Of a stretch of 64,000 nt of DNA, positions 1 to 10,439 are shown piece by piece (position 1 is the first letter of the stretch; every line of letters starts with the position of its first letter). The DNA comes from Verrucomicrobiaceae bacterium (GTDB taxonomy: Bacteria; Verrucomicrobiota; Verrucomicrobiia; Verrucomicrobiales; Verrucomicrobiaceae), in contig JABTUN010000001.1 of assembly GCA_015075365.1 (NCBI GenBank), positions 620,001 through 684,000 of the forward strand, written 5' to 3'. The notes under the pieces are model-generated. The model did not search any database, was not told where the DNA came from, and saw nothing but the letters and a program-made list of their open reading frames with translations. The translations under genes were made by a program, and so were the position numbers.

Positions 1-598
1 CGGTGGCGAGGATCACACGGTCGCTGCGGAAGGTCACGACCTCGCCCGTGCTCTCGTTCAGCACATAAGCGCCCAGCACACGATCCTCGGAGGCCAGGCC
101 GAGCTTTGCCGTGGTGATGAGATCGATCGCGTAGTGGTTCTCGAGGATGGTGATGTTCTTCCTGGCCCGGACGGTCGCGAGGAGCTTTTCCGTGATCTCC
201 TTGCCCGTGGCATCGGCCGCATGCAGCACACGCCGGGCGGAGTGGCCTCCCTCACGCGTCAGATCGAACTCCAGATGGCCGCTTTGGGCCTCACGCTGGT
301 CAAAATGCACCCCCCAATGCACCAGTTCCGCGATGCGCGCCGGCCCCTCGCTCACGATGGTGCGCACCGCCGCCTCTTTGCAAAGACCCGCGCCCGCGAT
401 CAGCGTGTCGCTCACGTGTTTCTCCACTGAGTCGCCGTCTGCTGTCACGCAGGCGATGCCGCCCTGGGCCCAGTTCGAGTTCGAATCGAGCGCGCCGCGC
501 TTCGTCAGCATGATCACGCTGCCATGCTCCGCCGCATGCAGCGCCGCGCTAAGGCCGCCGGCACCGGTGCCGATGATGATAAAGTCGGATTCGACCAT
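1..598 (-). CDS. nadB: L-aspartate oxidase, N-terminal part (cut by window edge)
   Basis: The reading frame opens at the ATG on the minus strand at 598 and runs off the left edge, so about 199 N-terminal residues are visible. It begins with an FAD-binding GTGAGGLSAAL dinucleotide-binding motif. It then shows SNSNWAQGGIA and REGGHSARRVLHAAD, the FAD and substrate-site signatures that separate L-aspartate oxidase from succinate dehydrogenase and fumarate reductase flavoproteins. By family knowledge the enzyme oxidises L-aspartate to iminoaspartate, the first step of NAD synthesis. It lies 44 bp downstream of an aldo/keto reductase on the same strand and may be co-transcribed with it. The C-terminal half is outside the window and cannot be judged. 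Confidence 0.88.
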   Translation of the reverse strand, partial: MVESDFIIIGTGAGGLSAALHAAEHGSVIMLTKRGALDSNSNWAQGGIACVTADGDSVEKHVSDTLIAGAGLCKEAAVRTIVSEGPARIAELVHWGVHFDQREAQSGHLEFDLTREGGHSARRVLHAADATGKEITEKLLATVRARKNITILENHYAIDLITTAKLGLASEDRVLGAYVLNESTGEVVTFRSDRVILAT

Positions 599-642
599 GC
601 GGTCCCCTGTCGTCGTGGAAGGCGAAAGTTGCAACAAACGCG

Positions 643-1764
643 TCACCAGGCCCACTGCAGGCCGAAGCGGCCGGCGAGCGCCATGAGGTCGTCGCGCATC
701 GCCCATTCGTCGGCGCGGGGCTCCATGTCGGCCGGATGACGCTGGCTGGCGCCTTTGAGGGCCATGCAGCCGGTGTTGTCGCCGATTTGACGGATGGTCT
801 CGATCTCCTCTTTGCTCAAACACTGCTCAGGCAGCGCGGCGAGGTCGTCGAGCTTGCTCTCGATGGTGCGGGCGCCTTCGCCGTGCTCCTGGATGAGTGT
901 GGGGACGACGCTTTTCACGGCGGTGTTGCCGAGCGTCCAAAGACAAGCGAGCTGAAGCATCGTGAGGCCGTGCTTCTGCGCGATGGGGCGGACTTTTTCG
1001 AGTTTTTCGACGCCATGCTCGATCCACTCGCCGGGGCGGTGGGTGCGATGATCGCCATCGCGGAACTTGTGGCCGGGCTTCACGTCGTCGTGGAAAAGAC
1101 CGCCGTAATCGACCACGCGGGCCATGATATCGACCTTGTTCTTCTCCGCGGCGGCGAGCACATGCTGGCCGGGCCAGGGCTCGAAGGGATTCAAAATGAT
1201 CATCGCCCAGTCCATGCGGTCGCCGTAGCGCTCGAAGCACTCGATCATGTCGAGCGTGAAACCGTTCGCCGGTCCAGGCGCGATGCCGAGGCGCTCGGTG
1301 AGGCCTTCGTCGCGGATCTTCGTGAAGGCGTCCCACACTTTCTCGCTCGTGTAGCTGATGCTGTCCGGGTTGTGCAGCATGAGGAGGTCGAACTTGCTCG
1401 TCTGACAGCGCTCGAGGCTCTTCTCCGTGGCCATTTTCAGGTAGTCGTAGTACTTTTCCGGCCCGCGCAGCGAGGGATCGGTGAAGCGCGGATAGCCGCG
1501 GGAACCTTGACGGATGCCTTCGTAAATGTCGTGGCCCACGATGCCGACCAGACAGTATTCCTCACGTGGGATGCCTTTGAGCGCCTCGCCCAGCAACGCG
1601 TCCGCGCGGCCCACGCCATACACGTCCGCGGTCACGAAGGTGCGCACGCCTTTCTCGAACGAATCGCGCATGAGCTGCTTGTAATGCTCCTCGGAGAGTT
1701 GTTCGCCGTAGTGCATGAAGCGGCCGCCGCTCCAGGTGCCGTAAGCCGTGCGTGTGAGATTCAT
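643..1764 (-). CDS. Aldo/keto reductase family oxidoreductase
   Basis: The 373-residue protein has the aldo/keto reductase barrel layout. Asp47 and Tyr49 in TADVYGVGRADALLGEAL fit the catalytic Asp and Tyr of the tetrad. A Lys-containing strand reads EKSLERCQTSKFDLLMLHN and ends in the His of the tetrad. Such enzymes reduce aldehydes or ketones, or oxidise sugars, with NADP(H); the substrate cannot be read from sequence. It has no signal peptide, so it is cytosolic. It precedes nadB on the same strand and is divergent from glcD across about 130 bp. A long frame on the opposite strand is its antisense shadow. Confidence 0.85.
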   Translation of the reverse strand: MNLTRTAYGTWSGGRFMHYGEQLSEEHYKQLMRDSFEKGVRTFVTADVYGVGRADALLGEALKGIPREEYCLVGIVGHDIYEGIRQGSRGYPRFTDPSLRGPEKYYDYLKMATEKSLERCQTSKFDLLMLHNPDSISYTSEKVWDAFTKIRDEGLTERLGIAPGPANGFTLDMIECFERYGDRMDWAMIILNPFEPWPGQHVLAAAEKNKVDIMARVVDYGGLFHDDVKPGHKFRDGDHRTHRPGEWIEHGVEKLEKVRPIAQKHGLTMLQLACLWTLGNTAVKSVVPTLIQEHGEGARTIESKLDDLAALPEQCLSKEEIETIRQIGDNTGCMALKGASQRHPADMEPRADEWAMRDDLMALAGRFGLQWAW

Positions 1765-1897
1765 TGTGTGAAAAAGTGGGGTTGAGTTGGGGAGGGTTAC
1801 ATACCGCTCCGGCAGACCGTTTCAAACACATCGTCCGCTCCGGACAGCTTTCTCCGCTCTTGTTTTGCGCGGCACGCTGCGGAAATGGTGCATCCGC

Positions 1898-3340
1898 GTG
1901 ACCGCCGCCTTCGATCGCCTCTCCAGTCTGCTCCCGCCCGACCGCGTGCTCACGCGGCCCGTCGAGCTGGCGGCGTATGAGAGCGACGGGCTCACCGCCT
2001 TCCATACGAGGCCGCTCGCGGTCGTCGTGCCGGAGACGACGGACGAAGTCATCGCCATTGTGCGGTTGTGTCATGAACTGAAACTGCCCTTCGTCGCACG
2101 GGGCAGCGGCACGAGCCTCTCCGGTGGCTCGCTGCCCATCGCGGATGGCATCGTCATCGCGCTGAACCGGCTCAACCGCATCCTGAAGCTCGATCCAGAG
2201 CAGCGCATCGCCGTGGTGGAGCCGGGCGTGGTGAACACGCAGGTCACGACGGCTGCCGCGCCGTTCGGATTACACTACGCGCCAGACCCATCATCGCAAA
2301 GCATCTGCACCATCGGTGGAAACGTCGCCTTCAACTCCGGCGGCGCGCATTGCCTGAAATACGGCATGACCGCGAACCACATCCTCGGCATCAAAGCCGT
2401 GCTCGGCACGGGCGAGGTCGTGGAATGGGGCGGGGCAAGCCGCGAACGGCTCGGGCCGGACTGGTGCGGGCTTTTCACAGGCAACGAAGGTCTCTTCGGC
2501 ATCGCGCTGGAGATCACGCTGCAATTGTTGCCGAAGGCGGAATGCTTTCACACCGTGCTCGCAGGCTATCGCACGCTCGAACAGGCCGGCGACGCCGTCT
2601 CCGCGGTCATCGCGAGCGGTTTGCTGCCTGGAGCGATCGAAATCATGGACGCGCTCGCGCTGGAGGCCGCGAAGGCCGCGGTGCATGCCGAGTATCCGCC
2701 CGGATGCGAGGCGGTGCTCATTGTCGAGCTCGAAGGACCGCGCGAAGTCGTCGCCATCGAGCGCGAAAAGCTCGATGCGATCCTGGCGGCGAGTGCTCCG
2801 GTCGAGATGCGTCCCGCACGCGATGCCGAGGAGCGGCTCGCCATCTGGAAAGGCCGCAAGAGTGCCTTCAGTGCCGTCGGCCGGCTTTCGCCGGATTTCA
2901 TCGTGCAGGATGGCGTCGTGCCGCGTCGTCGATTGGGAGAGGCACTGCGCCGCATCGCCGAGATGTCGCGCGAGGCTGGCATCCGCGTGGCGAATGTGTT
3001 TCACGCGGGCGATGGCAATCTGCATCCGCTCATCCTCTTCGATGGCCGCGAGGAAGGCGCGCTGCATCGCGCCGAGGATCTCGCAGGCCGTATTTTGAAG
3101 ATGTGCGTCGAAATGGGCGGCTCCATCACCGGCGAGCACGGCATCGGCGTCGAAAAACGCGATTTTCTGCCCGACATGTTCACCGCCGACGAAATCGACT
3201 GCATGCAGCGCCTCCGCGCCGCTTTTGATCCGCTCGGCATCGCGAATCCCGGCAAGATGTTTTCCGGCAAAGAAGCGCCCGCTTTGTCTCACGTCGGTCT
3301 GCATCCGCTGGAGAAGGCCGGCGTGATCTCGCGGGAGTAA
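1898..3340 (+). CDS. glcD: Glycolate oxidase FAD subunit GlcD
   Basis: This FAD-linked oxidase of about 480 residues has an FAD-binding type 4 domain: [14 protein letters not shown] and later [20 protein letters not shown], the flavin pyrophosphate-binding segments. The C-terminal cap contains [16 protein letters not shown] and [13 protein letters not shown], typical of the GlcD/D-lactate dehydrogenase family. GTG 1898 is chosen as start because homology begins at [13 protein letters not shown]; an upstream start at 1787 would add 37 residues unlike the family. With GlcE and GlcF it should oxidise glycolate to glyoxylate. Two inserted genes separate it from its partners. An alternative is another 2-hydroxyacid dehydrogenase, but the glcE and glcF neighbours support glycolate oxidase. 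Confidence 0.88.
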   Translation: MTAAFDRLSSLLPPDRVLTRPVELAAYESDGLTAFHTRPLAVVVPETTDEVIAIVRLCHELKLPFVARGSGTSLSGGSLPIADGIVIALNRLNRILKLDPEQRIAVVEPGVVNTQVTTAAAPFGLHYAPDPSSQSICTIGGNVAFNSGGAHCLKYGMTANHILGIKAVLGTGEVVEWGGASRERLGPDWCGLFTGNEGLFGIALEITLQLLPKAECFHTVLAGYRTLEQAGDAVSAVIASGLLPGAIEIMDALALEAAKAAVHAEYPPGCEAVLIVELEGPREVVAIEREKLDAILAASAPVEMRPARDAEERLAIWKGRKSAFSAVGRLSPDFIVQDGVVPRRRLGEALRRIAEMSREAGIRVANVFHAGDGNLHPLILFDGREEGALHRAEDLAGRILKMCVEMGGSITGEHGIGVEKRDFLPDMFTADEIDCMQRLRAAFDPLGIANPGKMFSGKEAPALSHVGLHPLEKAGVISRE

Positions 3341-3349
3341 TCTGCGCCC

Positions 3350-3377
3350 TTGAACAATCTCGACGCGAAGGCATTCT
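3350..3377 (+). promoter_or_regulatory. Candidate core promoter of the toxin-antitoxin module
   Basis: A TTGAAC box (3350-3355), a 16-bp spacer and CATTCT (3372-3377) lie directly before the antitoxin start, with only 7 bases between the -10-like box and ATG 3385. The same geometry precedes other genes in this window. This is a pattern match only. Confidence 0.4.
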
Positions 3378-3384
3378 TCATCTC

Positions 3385-3600
3385 ATGAGCGTCGAAACCC
3401 TTAAATCCGAGATTCAGAACCTCAGCCCGAACGAGCGGCGGGAAATCGGCATCTTCGCCCTCGAGCTCAACCGTCTGGCCTCAAAGGCCCGGAGCGGTCG
3501 TAGCCTCTCCGAGGTATGTGATGACAACCGTCCCGGCCAGTGGCTGACGATTGACGAAGCGGATGCGCGGCTCGGCTGGGACAAGGGCGATGACGAATGA
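3385..3600 (+). CDS. Putative antitoxin of a type II toxin-antitoxin pair
   Basis: The product is a small 71-residue protein starting MSVETLKSEIQNLSPNER and rich in charged residues. Such short helical proteins are common as the first gene of ParE/RelE-type modules. The assignment rests mainly on position: its stop overlaps the start of the next gene in an ATGA (3597-3600), and that gene looks like a RelE/ParE toxin. In such pairs the antitoxin binds the toxin and often represses the promoter. The acidic C-terminal half (DEADARLGWDKGDDE) could be the toxin-binding part. A candidate promoter lies immediately upstream, so the module may be transcribed separately from glcD. Confidence 0.6.
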   Translation: MSVETLKSEIQNLSPNERREIGIFALELNRLASKARSGRSLSEVCDDNRPGQWLTIDEADARLGWDKGDDE

Positions 3601-3848
3601 CCTACCGTCTCCTCATTTCGCTCGAAGCCATCGAGTATCTTGAAAAGCTGCCTGCGGGCGAGAGGCGGAGGCTGCGTGTCCTGTTCATGCGCATGACAGA
3701 GGAGCCGCAGTTGTTCTCCGACTTTGTCCACATCGAGCCGGACCTCCGCCGGTACGATGTTCATGTCGCCGGAAAACATGCCATCTACTTCTGGGATGAC
3801 TTCGCAGACCGTGACCTGAAGATCATCCGCATTTTGAGGGCTGATTGA
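3597..3848 (+). CDS. RelE/ParE-type toxin
   Basis: The 83-residue basic protein has the RelE/ParE outline: an N-terminal strand and helix (MTYRLLISLEAIEYLEKLP), a second Arg-rich helix (GERRRLRVLF), then strands ending in RRYDVHVAGKHAIYFWDDFADRDLKIIRI. The last part matches the family pattern of a charged strand, an I-Y-hydrophobic segment and a final VxIxRI-type strand. Family members cleave mRNA at the ribosome or poison gyrase; the target here is unknown. It overlaps the putative antitoxin by 4 bp and sits 16 bp before glcE. The module therefore splits glcD from glcE, an unusual place for it. Confidence 0.7.
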   Translation: MTYRLLISLEAIEYLEKLPAGERRRLRVLFMRMTEEPQLFSDFVHIEPDLRRYDVHVAGKHAIYFWDDFADRDLKIIRILRAD

Positions 3849-3864
3849 GCACCTCTGCAAAGCC

Positions 3865-4806
3865 ATGAGTCCACGCTCACTCACCGATCTCCGCGACGCC
3901 GTGCTCTCCGCACCGCGGGTGATCGCCGTGGGCGCGGAGACGAAGCCGCGGCTGTCGGCAGTGGAGGCAGTGAAGGTTTCGACGCGGTCGTTGAGCGGCA
4001 TCACGGAGTATGAGCCGAGCGAGTTCACCTTCACCGCGCTCGCGGGCACGCCGGTGCGCGAGATCATCACGGCGCTGGAGGAGAAGGGGCAGTATCTGCC
4101 CTTCGATCCGATGCTCGTCGAGGCCGGCAGCACCATCGGCGGCGTGATGGCGAGCGGCTTCAGCGGGCCAGGGCGCTTCCGCTACGGCGGCGTGCGCGAT
4201 TTCATTCTCGGCGTGCGCTTTGTGGATGGCATGGGCCGCTTGCTGCGGCTCGGTGGCAAGGTGGTGAAAAATGCGGCAGGATTCGATGTGCCGAAGTTTC
4301 TCGTCGGCAGCCTCGGTCGATTCGGCGTGATCGGCGAAGTGACCTTCAAGGTGTTTCCGAAGCCGGAATCGACGCTGACGCTTCAGATGCCGTTTTCCGC
4401 CGAAAAGATGGCCCAACTCGCGAATTCGCGTTTTGAGGCTGATGCGCTCGATGTGTTGCCCGGTGGCGAAACGATGCTCGTGAGGCTCGCGGGCCCCGGA
4501 AAGGCCCTCGAAGCCCTCTCAAAGGAAATTGGCGGTGAGATCATCGACAACGCCGTGTGGCGCGAGATTCGCGAAACACCGTGGAGCTTCAAAACCGACC
4601 TCACGCCTGATCAAATCGCCGATTTCAAAGCCGCACATGTGAGTTGCGGCGGCAACGTGGCTTTCTCAACCACACCACCGCCTCGCGGCATGACGCTGCG
4701 CGGTGACACGCCGCTGTGGATCGGCAGCAGGCCTCGATTCGCCATCGAAGCGGCGGTGAAGCAGGCACTCGATCCGCAGAACCGTTTTCCAACTCTCGAC
4801 GACTGA
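3865..4806 (+). CDS. glcE: Glycolate oxidase FAD-binding subunit GlcE
   Basis: This 313-residue protein carries a second, shorter FAD-binding type 4 domain. AGSTIGGVMASGFSGPGRFRYGGVRDFILGVRF and GKVVKNAAGFDVPKFLVGSLGRFGVI are GlcE signatures (each quoted only as location: about residues 92-125 and 132-160). It lacks the large C-terminal cap of GlcD, as expected. GlcD, GlcE and GlcF together form the membrane-associated glycolate dehydrogenase. Its stop overlaps the start of the next gene at TGATG (4804-4808), suggesting translational coupling to the small uncharacterised gene rather than directly to glcF. Confidence 0.85.
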   Translation: MSPRSLTDLRDAVLSAPRVIAVGAETKPRLSAVEAVKVSTRSLSGITEYEPSEFTFTALAGTPVREIITALEEKGQYLPFDPMLVEAGSTIGGVMASGFSGPGRFRYGGVRDFILGVRFVDGMGRLLRLGGKVVKNAAGFDVPKFLVGSLGRFGVIGEVTFKVFPKPESTLTLQMPFSAEKMAQLANSRFEADALDVLPGGETMLVRLAGPGKALEALSKEIGGEIIDNAVWREIRETPWSFKTDLTPDQIADFKAAHVSCGGNVAFSTTPPPRGMTLRGDTPLWIGSRPRFAIEAAVKQALDPQNRFPTLDD

Positions 4807-5243
4807 TGACCACGCCAAAACAGGACTGCGAACGATTGATGGATGAGATGCTGCCTCTTGCAAAGCAGATGCTTGTCACCCACGGCGAGTTCTACCCTTA
4901 TGGTGGAATGATGCGCACTGACGGAAGTATCATCCATATAGGCGCGCAAGAATCTGGAAATGAGCACCCCGCTTCCAGCGCGCTTGTTGAAATGCTCCGA
5001 GGTCATTTTCATGAGCAGGCCACAACCCATGCGATTATTGCATCTTGCCTGATCTTTGACGTGCTAATCGCCAGGCCAGGTGGCAACACAAAAACAGACG
5101 CTATTCAGGTGAATTTGGATCATCGGGCTGATTATTCGGTCGAAGTAGTCTTTCCTTACCGATTGGAGGGCGAGAAAGTCGTTCTGGATGTTCCGTTCGC
5201 TCAAGCTGGAACAGCTCAAGTCTTTACCAAGCCATCGGCATAA
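4806..5243 (+). CDS. Uncharacterised 145-residue protein inserted in the glc cluster
   Basis: The start ATG at 4806 shares a base with the stop of glcE, so an upstream longer frame is not needed. The product is a soluble single-domain protein with no signal peptide or membrane segment. It begins MTTPKQDCERLMDEMLPLAK, has an N-terminal amphipathic helix, and ends in strands such as YSVEVVFPYRLEGEKVVLD. I do not recognise a family with an assigned function. By eye its base composition is more AT-rich than glcE and glcF, which fits later insertion. It lies 11 bp before glcF. Confidence 0.7.
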   Translation: MTTPKQDCERLMDEMLPLAKQMLVTHGEFYPYGGMMRTDGSIIHIGAQESGNEHPASSALVEMLRGHFHEQATTHAIIASCLIFDVLIARPGGNTKTDAIQVNLDHRADYSVEVVFPYRLEGEKVVLDVPFAQAGTAQVFTKPSA

Positions 5244-5254
5244 CACTGAATAGC

Positions 5255-6505
<1,251 letters not shown>

Positions 6506-7513
6506 TCACCACTCCAGCCAGACGACCTGGCGGCGGAAGTCGAAGGTGACCCGGTAATTCTGAAGGAAGTAGGAGCCGATGCGCGCCGGGCCGGGCATGA
6601 CCTCCACCTGTGCATTGTTGAAGGTGGAGCCGAGCATTTTCAAACGGGGCACCTGGATGACTCGTACACCGGCCTGCTGTGGTGTGACGACGCCCCCGAC
6701 ACCCACCATGACAAAATCACCCCGCACGACGCTGCCTCCCGTCCCGTGACCGATCCGTTGGGCGAGCGCCTGGTCGATTTCGACTCCAAAACAGGACCCG
6801 GTGTCCACGATCGCATCCCAAGAGACATTGCCCACCGTGACACGGGCCATCGGCACGCCGTTCCGCAGGGTGTAGGGCGCCTTGCAGTGCCGGCGCGATG
6901 AAGGGCCGCGAAAGGTGCCGCGAAATCCGAACTCCACCACCGAGCCCGGGTAGTCCAGGGTGAGATAGCTGCAATGCTGCCGTGCCAGGTGAAAACCGAG
7001 CACGGAGATGGAGAAGTCATTGCCGATGAAGTCCAGACCGCCGCTGCTGCGCTGCAGGCGCACGATGCAGGGGAGATTGTCCAGCCGCCAGCCGCCGATC
7101 TGGAGCGCCTGGATCACCGCGGCCATGCCGGACTCCCTGCCCATCACGCCGGCCATCTCCGGTTTCACATCCGGAACGGTGGCCACGCGGCCGCGGACGG
7201 CCATCGCGGCATCCAGCACGGTCACCGTGGCACCGGTGTCGAGCAGGAGGGGTTCCGCGCGCCGGCCGTTGATGCTGGAGGCCACCGTTGGCAGCCGCGC
7301 ACCATCGCGCCCCATCCTGACGCGCATGGCCGCGCCGGGCGGATGGCTCCGGGTGGCCAGTCTGCGCCCGTCCATCATCCTGGCGCCCTCCCCCGGGGTG
7401 ACCGCCTGCGCGTGCAGCCGGGCAAGCGTGCCGCCGGAGACCGGTCCATGGCTCACGCCGCACGCGGGGAGCAGGCAGGCCGGAAGGATGAAGAAAAACC
7501 TCCGTCGAATCAT
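6506..7513 (-). CDS. Retropepsin-like aspartyl protease, putative lipoprotein
   Basis: Two aspartyl protease signatures are present, LLLDTGATVTVLDA in the N-terminal half and AIVDTGSCFGVEID in the C-terminal half. This gives a duplicated, pepsin-like or two-lobed retropepsin-like protein. The start at 7513 is chosen because it yields MIRRRFFFILPACLLPACG, a lipoprotein-type signal with a plausible lipobox LLPAC; a longer frame from 7612 would bury the signal. The protein is probably anchored in the outer or inner membrane facing the periplasm. Whether it cleaves proteins or only binds ligands is unknown. It converges on glcF and is divergent from the ABC transporter operon. Confidence 0.72.
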   Translation of the reverse strand: MIRRRFFFILPACLLPACGVSHGPVSGGTLARLHAQAVTPGEGARMMDGRRLATRSHPPGAAMRVRMGRDGARLPTVASSINGRRAEPLLLDTGATVTVLDAAMAVRGRVATVPDVKPEMAGVMGRESGMAAVIQALQIGGWRLDNLPCIVRLQRSSGGLDFIGNDFSISVLGFHLARQHCSYLTLDYPGSVVEFGFRGTFRGPSSRRHCKAPYTLRNGVPMARVTVGNVSWDAIVDTGSCFGVEIDQALAQRIGHGTGGSVVRGDFVMVGVGGVVTPQQAGVRVIQVPRLKMLGSTFNNAQVEVMPGPARIGSYFLQNYRVTFDFRRQVVWLEW

Positions 7514-7620
7514 GCGGCAGCCATGCGTCGGCGGTGATTTTCTGTCAATCGCGCACAAATCCTTGTCTCCGCGCTCGTAATGTTTGAGACTTTCCATCTT
7601 CCCCGTCTCCAACCCGCTGA

Positions 7621-8919
7621 ATGACCGCTTATTTCATCCGCCGCCTGCTGCTCATCCCGCCGACATTGGTCGGCATGACGCTGGTGGTGTTTTTCATCAT
7701 CCGCTTCACGCCGGGCGGGCCGATGGAGCAGGCGCTACTGGAGGCACGCATGAAGAGCGACGGCCAGCGCGGTGGCAGCAGCAGGCAGCAGTCGAGCGGC
7801 CTCACGCCGGGGCAGCTCCTGAAGCTCCAAGAACAGTACGGCCACGACAAGCCCTTTCACCTGGCCTACATGGCCTGGTTGGGCGTGTGGCCGAAGGAGA
7901 TGAACCGCTCCCGCGCTGATTTTCCCGAGGGAAAAATGGAGACGGAGGTGAAGCTGCCCGGCACGGCGCAGATCCTCGTGGTGAAGCGTGATGCCGATGA
8001 CCGCGCCACCATCGTGCCGCCGGACGGCGTGGACGTGTCCTCATGGCGCGCACGCATCATCACGCCGGAAAAGCAGAAGGCTGAATGGGAGAAGGCCAAT
8101 CCGGGCCAGAAGCTTGACAAGGCGCAGCCCCATGTGGCGCTGATCTACCAGCCAAAGCTCTCCGGTGTGCTCCAGGGCAATCTGGGCGACTCCACGCGTT
8201 ACTCGGAGCCGGTGTGGACGATGATGAAGCGGCGCTTCCCCATTTCGCTCTTCTTCGGGCTGGCCTCGATCATCCTCACCTACCTCGTCTGCGTGCCGCT
8301 GGGCGTGCTGAAGGCCATCAAGCACCGCACGCCGACGGACACGGTGACCTCGGTGATCATCTTCTTCGGCTATGCGATCCCGGGCTTCGTGCTTGGTGTG
8401 TTCCTGATGGTCATTTTTGCCGCGCGGCTTCGCTGGTTCCCGCTGGAGGGCTTTGTAAGCCCGAACTTTGCCGAGCTGGGCTTCTTTGGCAAAATCGGCG
8501 ACCTGCTGCATCACGCGATTTTGCCGCTGTGCTGCTATCTGGTGGGCAGTTTTGCCAGCCTGACGATGCTGGTGAAGAACAACCTGCTCGACCAGCTCGC
8601 CAGCGACTATGTGCGCACGGCGGTGGCGAAGGGCGTGGAATACAAAAACGCGGTCATCGGCCATGCGCTGCGCAATTCCTTCATCCCCGTGGCGGCGACG
8701 ATGGGCCAGGCGCTCACCGTGCTCGTGGCCGGCAGCTTTTTGATCGAGCGCATCTTCGACATCGACGGCTTCGGCCTCATGGGCTTCAACGCGCTGCTGG
8801 AAAAGGATTATCCCATCGTCATGGGCACCGTCACGGTCGGCGGTCTGCTGCTCATGCTGGGCAACGTGCTCTCCGACATGATCACAGCCCGCCTCGATCC
8901 GCGCATTCGATTTGAGTGA
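7621..8919 (+). CDS. Peptide ABC transporter permease (DppB/YejB type)
   Basis: The 432-residue membrane protein starts MTAYFIRRLLLIPPTLVGMT, the usual first segment of DppB/OppB-type permeases. The C-terminal half has five more membrane segments and the EAA loop region around YVRTAVAKGVEYKNAVIGHALRNS. An insertion of roughly 130 residues between the first and second segments makes it longer than DppB (about 340) and closer to YejB. It is the first gene of a five-gene set and its TGA overlaps the next start. By family, it forms half of the inner-membrane channel for imported peptides. Confidence 0.85.
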   Translation: MTAYFIRRLLLIPPTLVGMTLVVFFIIRFTPGGPMEQALLEARMKSDGQRGGSSRQQSSGLTPGQLLKLQEQYGHDKPFHLAYMAWLGVWPKEMNRSRADFPEGKMETEVKLPGTAQILVVKRDADDRATIVPPDGVDVSSWRARIITPEKQKAEWEKANPGQKLDKAQPHVALIYQPKLSGVLQGNLGDSTRYSEPVWTMMKRRFPISLFFGLASIILTYLVCVPLGVLKAIKHRTPTDTVTSVIIFFGYAIPGFVLGVFLMVIFAARLRWFPLEGFVSPNFAELGFFGKIGDLLHHAILPLCCYLVGSFASLTMLVKNNLLDQLASDYVRTAVAKGVEYKNAVIGHALRNSFIPVAATMGQALTVLVAGSFLIERIFDIDGFGLMGFNALLEKDYPIVMGTVTVGGLLLMLGNVLSDMITARLDPRIRFE

Positions 8920-10439
8920 TGAACCGCAAGCTCTCCATCACCGCCATCCTCCTCGGCGCTCTGGCCATCCTCGGCCAGGCGGCCAACCTGACGCTGCCGA
9001 CGGTGTCGTGGTTGTTCAGCAGCGGGGCGGCGTTTGGATGGGCTGCGTCCTCGCTGCTCATCATCGGAGGCGTGCTGGGGCTGATCTTCCTGCCGCCGGA
9101 GATCCGCTGGACGCCGGTGACGCTGCAGCGCTTCCGCCGCTTCCGCAGCATCCAGCGCGGCTGGTGGTCCTTCCGCATCCTGCTGGCTCTCGTCGGCGTC
9201 GCCATGCTTGACCAGATGATCGTGGGCAAGCGTGCGCTGATGGTGCGCTGCGATGGAAAGACGTATTTCCCCGCCTTTGTAACCAAGCGCTATCAGGCGA
9301 AGGATTTCGGTCTCGAAGGCGAGCAGGAGGTCAATTACCGCGAGCTGAAGCAGAAGCTGGCGGATGCGAAACGTGGCTTCGCACTGCTTCCGCTCATTCC
9401 GTGGGACCCCGTGCTCGATTCCGACACCGCGCAGTCCATGACGCTGGAGCAGCGGGATGGGAAATGGTTCCTGCCGGGTGAAAGCGAGCCGTTCTCCGGT
9501 CGTGCGAAGCGTTTTTACGCTGACGCGCCGGCGCAAAAGCACACGGACACGCGTTTCCGCAAAGGCGTGCCGGATGGCGAGTCGCTCGGCTACGCGAAGA
9601 GCGGCGGACTGGCCGTTTCCGCCTTCTACAAGGCTGGCGTGAAGGAACGTGAGAAGTGGACGGGCGAGATGCCGCAGGAGGAGTTCGAGAAGGCGGCGGC
9701 CACTGGTTACCAGGTGGCGCTTTATCCGCCGATCCCGCCGCTGTGGAAGGCGTGGCACTACCTGGGGACCGACAGCCGCGGCTGGGACGTGGCAGCGCAG
9801 ATTTTCGGCAGCTGGCAGCTCAATTTGAAGGCCATCGTGCTCTACCTGCTTTTCACTTACAGCCTGGGCATCACCATCGGCGCGCTCATGGGTTTCTTTG
9901 GGGGGATCTTTGATCTCGGGATGCAGCGCATCATCGAAATCGTCGAGGAACTACCCTTTCTCTACATCGTGATGATCGTCGTCAGCATCGTGAGCGTGGC
10001 GGAGATGAACCTCGTCATCCTGCTCGGCGTGATCTGCCTCTTTTCATGGACCGGGCTGACCTACTCGCTGCGCGCGATGGCCTACAAGGAGAAGGAGCGT
10101 GACTACGTCTCCGCCGCCCGCCTGCAAGGTGCCAGCACCTGGCGCATCCTCACGCGCTACCTTCTGCCGAACATGCTCGCCACGCTGGTGACCTACATCC
10201 CCTTCAGCGTCGCGGGCATCATCTCCTCCCTCACCGCGCTGGCCTTCCTCGGCTTTGGCCTGCCGGAGACCTATCCGCAGTGGGGCTGGCTGTTCGACGA
10301 TGGCACGAACCACCTCGGCGCGCTGTGGATCTCCGTCTCCATGTTCACCGCCATGGTTTTCATCCTGCTCCTCGTCACCTTCGTCGGCGAGGCGCTGCGC
10401 GAGGCCTTCGATCCGAAAAAGTTCACGACTTACCAATGA
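8919..10439 (+). CDS. Peptide ABC transporter permease (DppC/YejE type)
   Basis: This is the second permease, 506 residues from ATG 8919; a GTG at 8916 is an alternative. It is longer than DppC because a soluble region of over 200 residues separates the first N-terminal segments from the conserved core. The core contains the EAA-loop segment KERDYVSAARLQGASTWRIL and the ending PQWGWLFDDG typical of DppC/YejE. The stop overlaps both neighbours (TGATG upstream, ATGA downstream at 10436-10439), so the set is probably translated as a coupled unit. Confidence 0.85.
   Translation: MNRKLSITAILLGALAILGQAANLTLPTVSWLFSSGAAFGWAASSLLIIGGVLGLIFLPPEIRWTPVTLQRFRRFRSIQRGWWSFRILLALVGVAMLDQMIVGKRALMVRCDGKTYFPAFVTKRYQAKDFGLEGEQEVNYRELKQKLADAKRGFALLPLIPWDPVLDSDTAQSMTLEQRDGKWFLPGESEPFSGRAKRFYADAPAQKHTDTRFRKGVPDGESLGYAKSGGLAVSAFYKAGVKEREKWTGEMPQEEFEKAAATGYQVALYPPIPPLWKAWHYLGTDSRGWDVAAQIFGSWQLNLKAIVLYLLFTYSLGITIGALMGFFGGIFDLGMQRIIEIVEELPFLYIVMIVVSIVSVAEMNLVILLGVICLFSWTGLTYSLRAMAYKEKERDYVSAARLQGASTWRILTRYLLPNMLATLVTYIPFSVAGIISSLTALAFLGFGLPETYPQWGWLFDDGTNHLGALWISVSMFTAMVFILLLVTFVGEALREAFDPKKFTTYQ

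Noticed and set aside
736..1785. A plus-strand frame of 349 codons
   Set aside because: It is antisense to the aldo/keto reductase, which has clear catalytic motifs.
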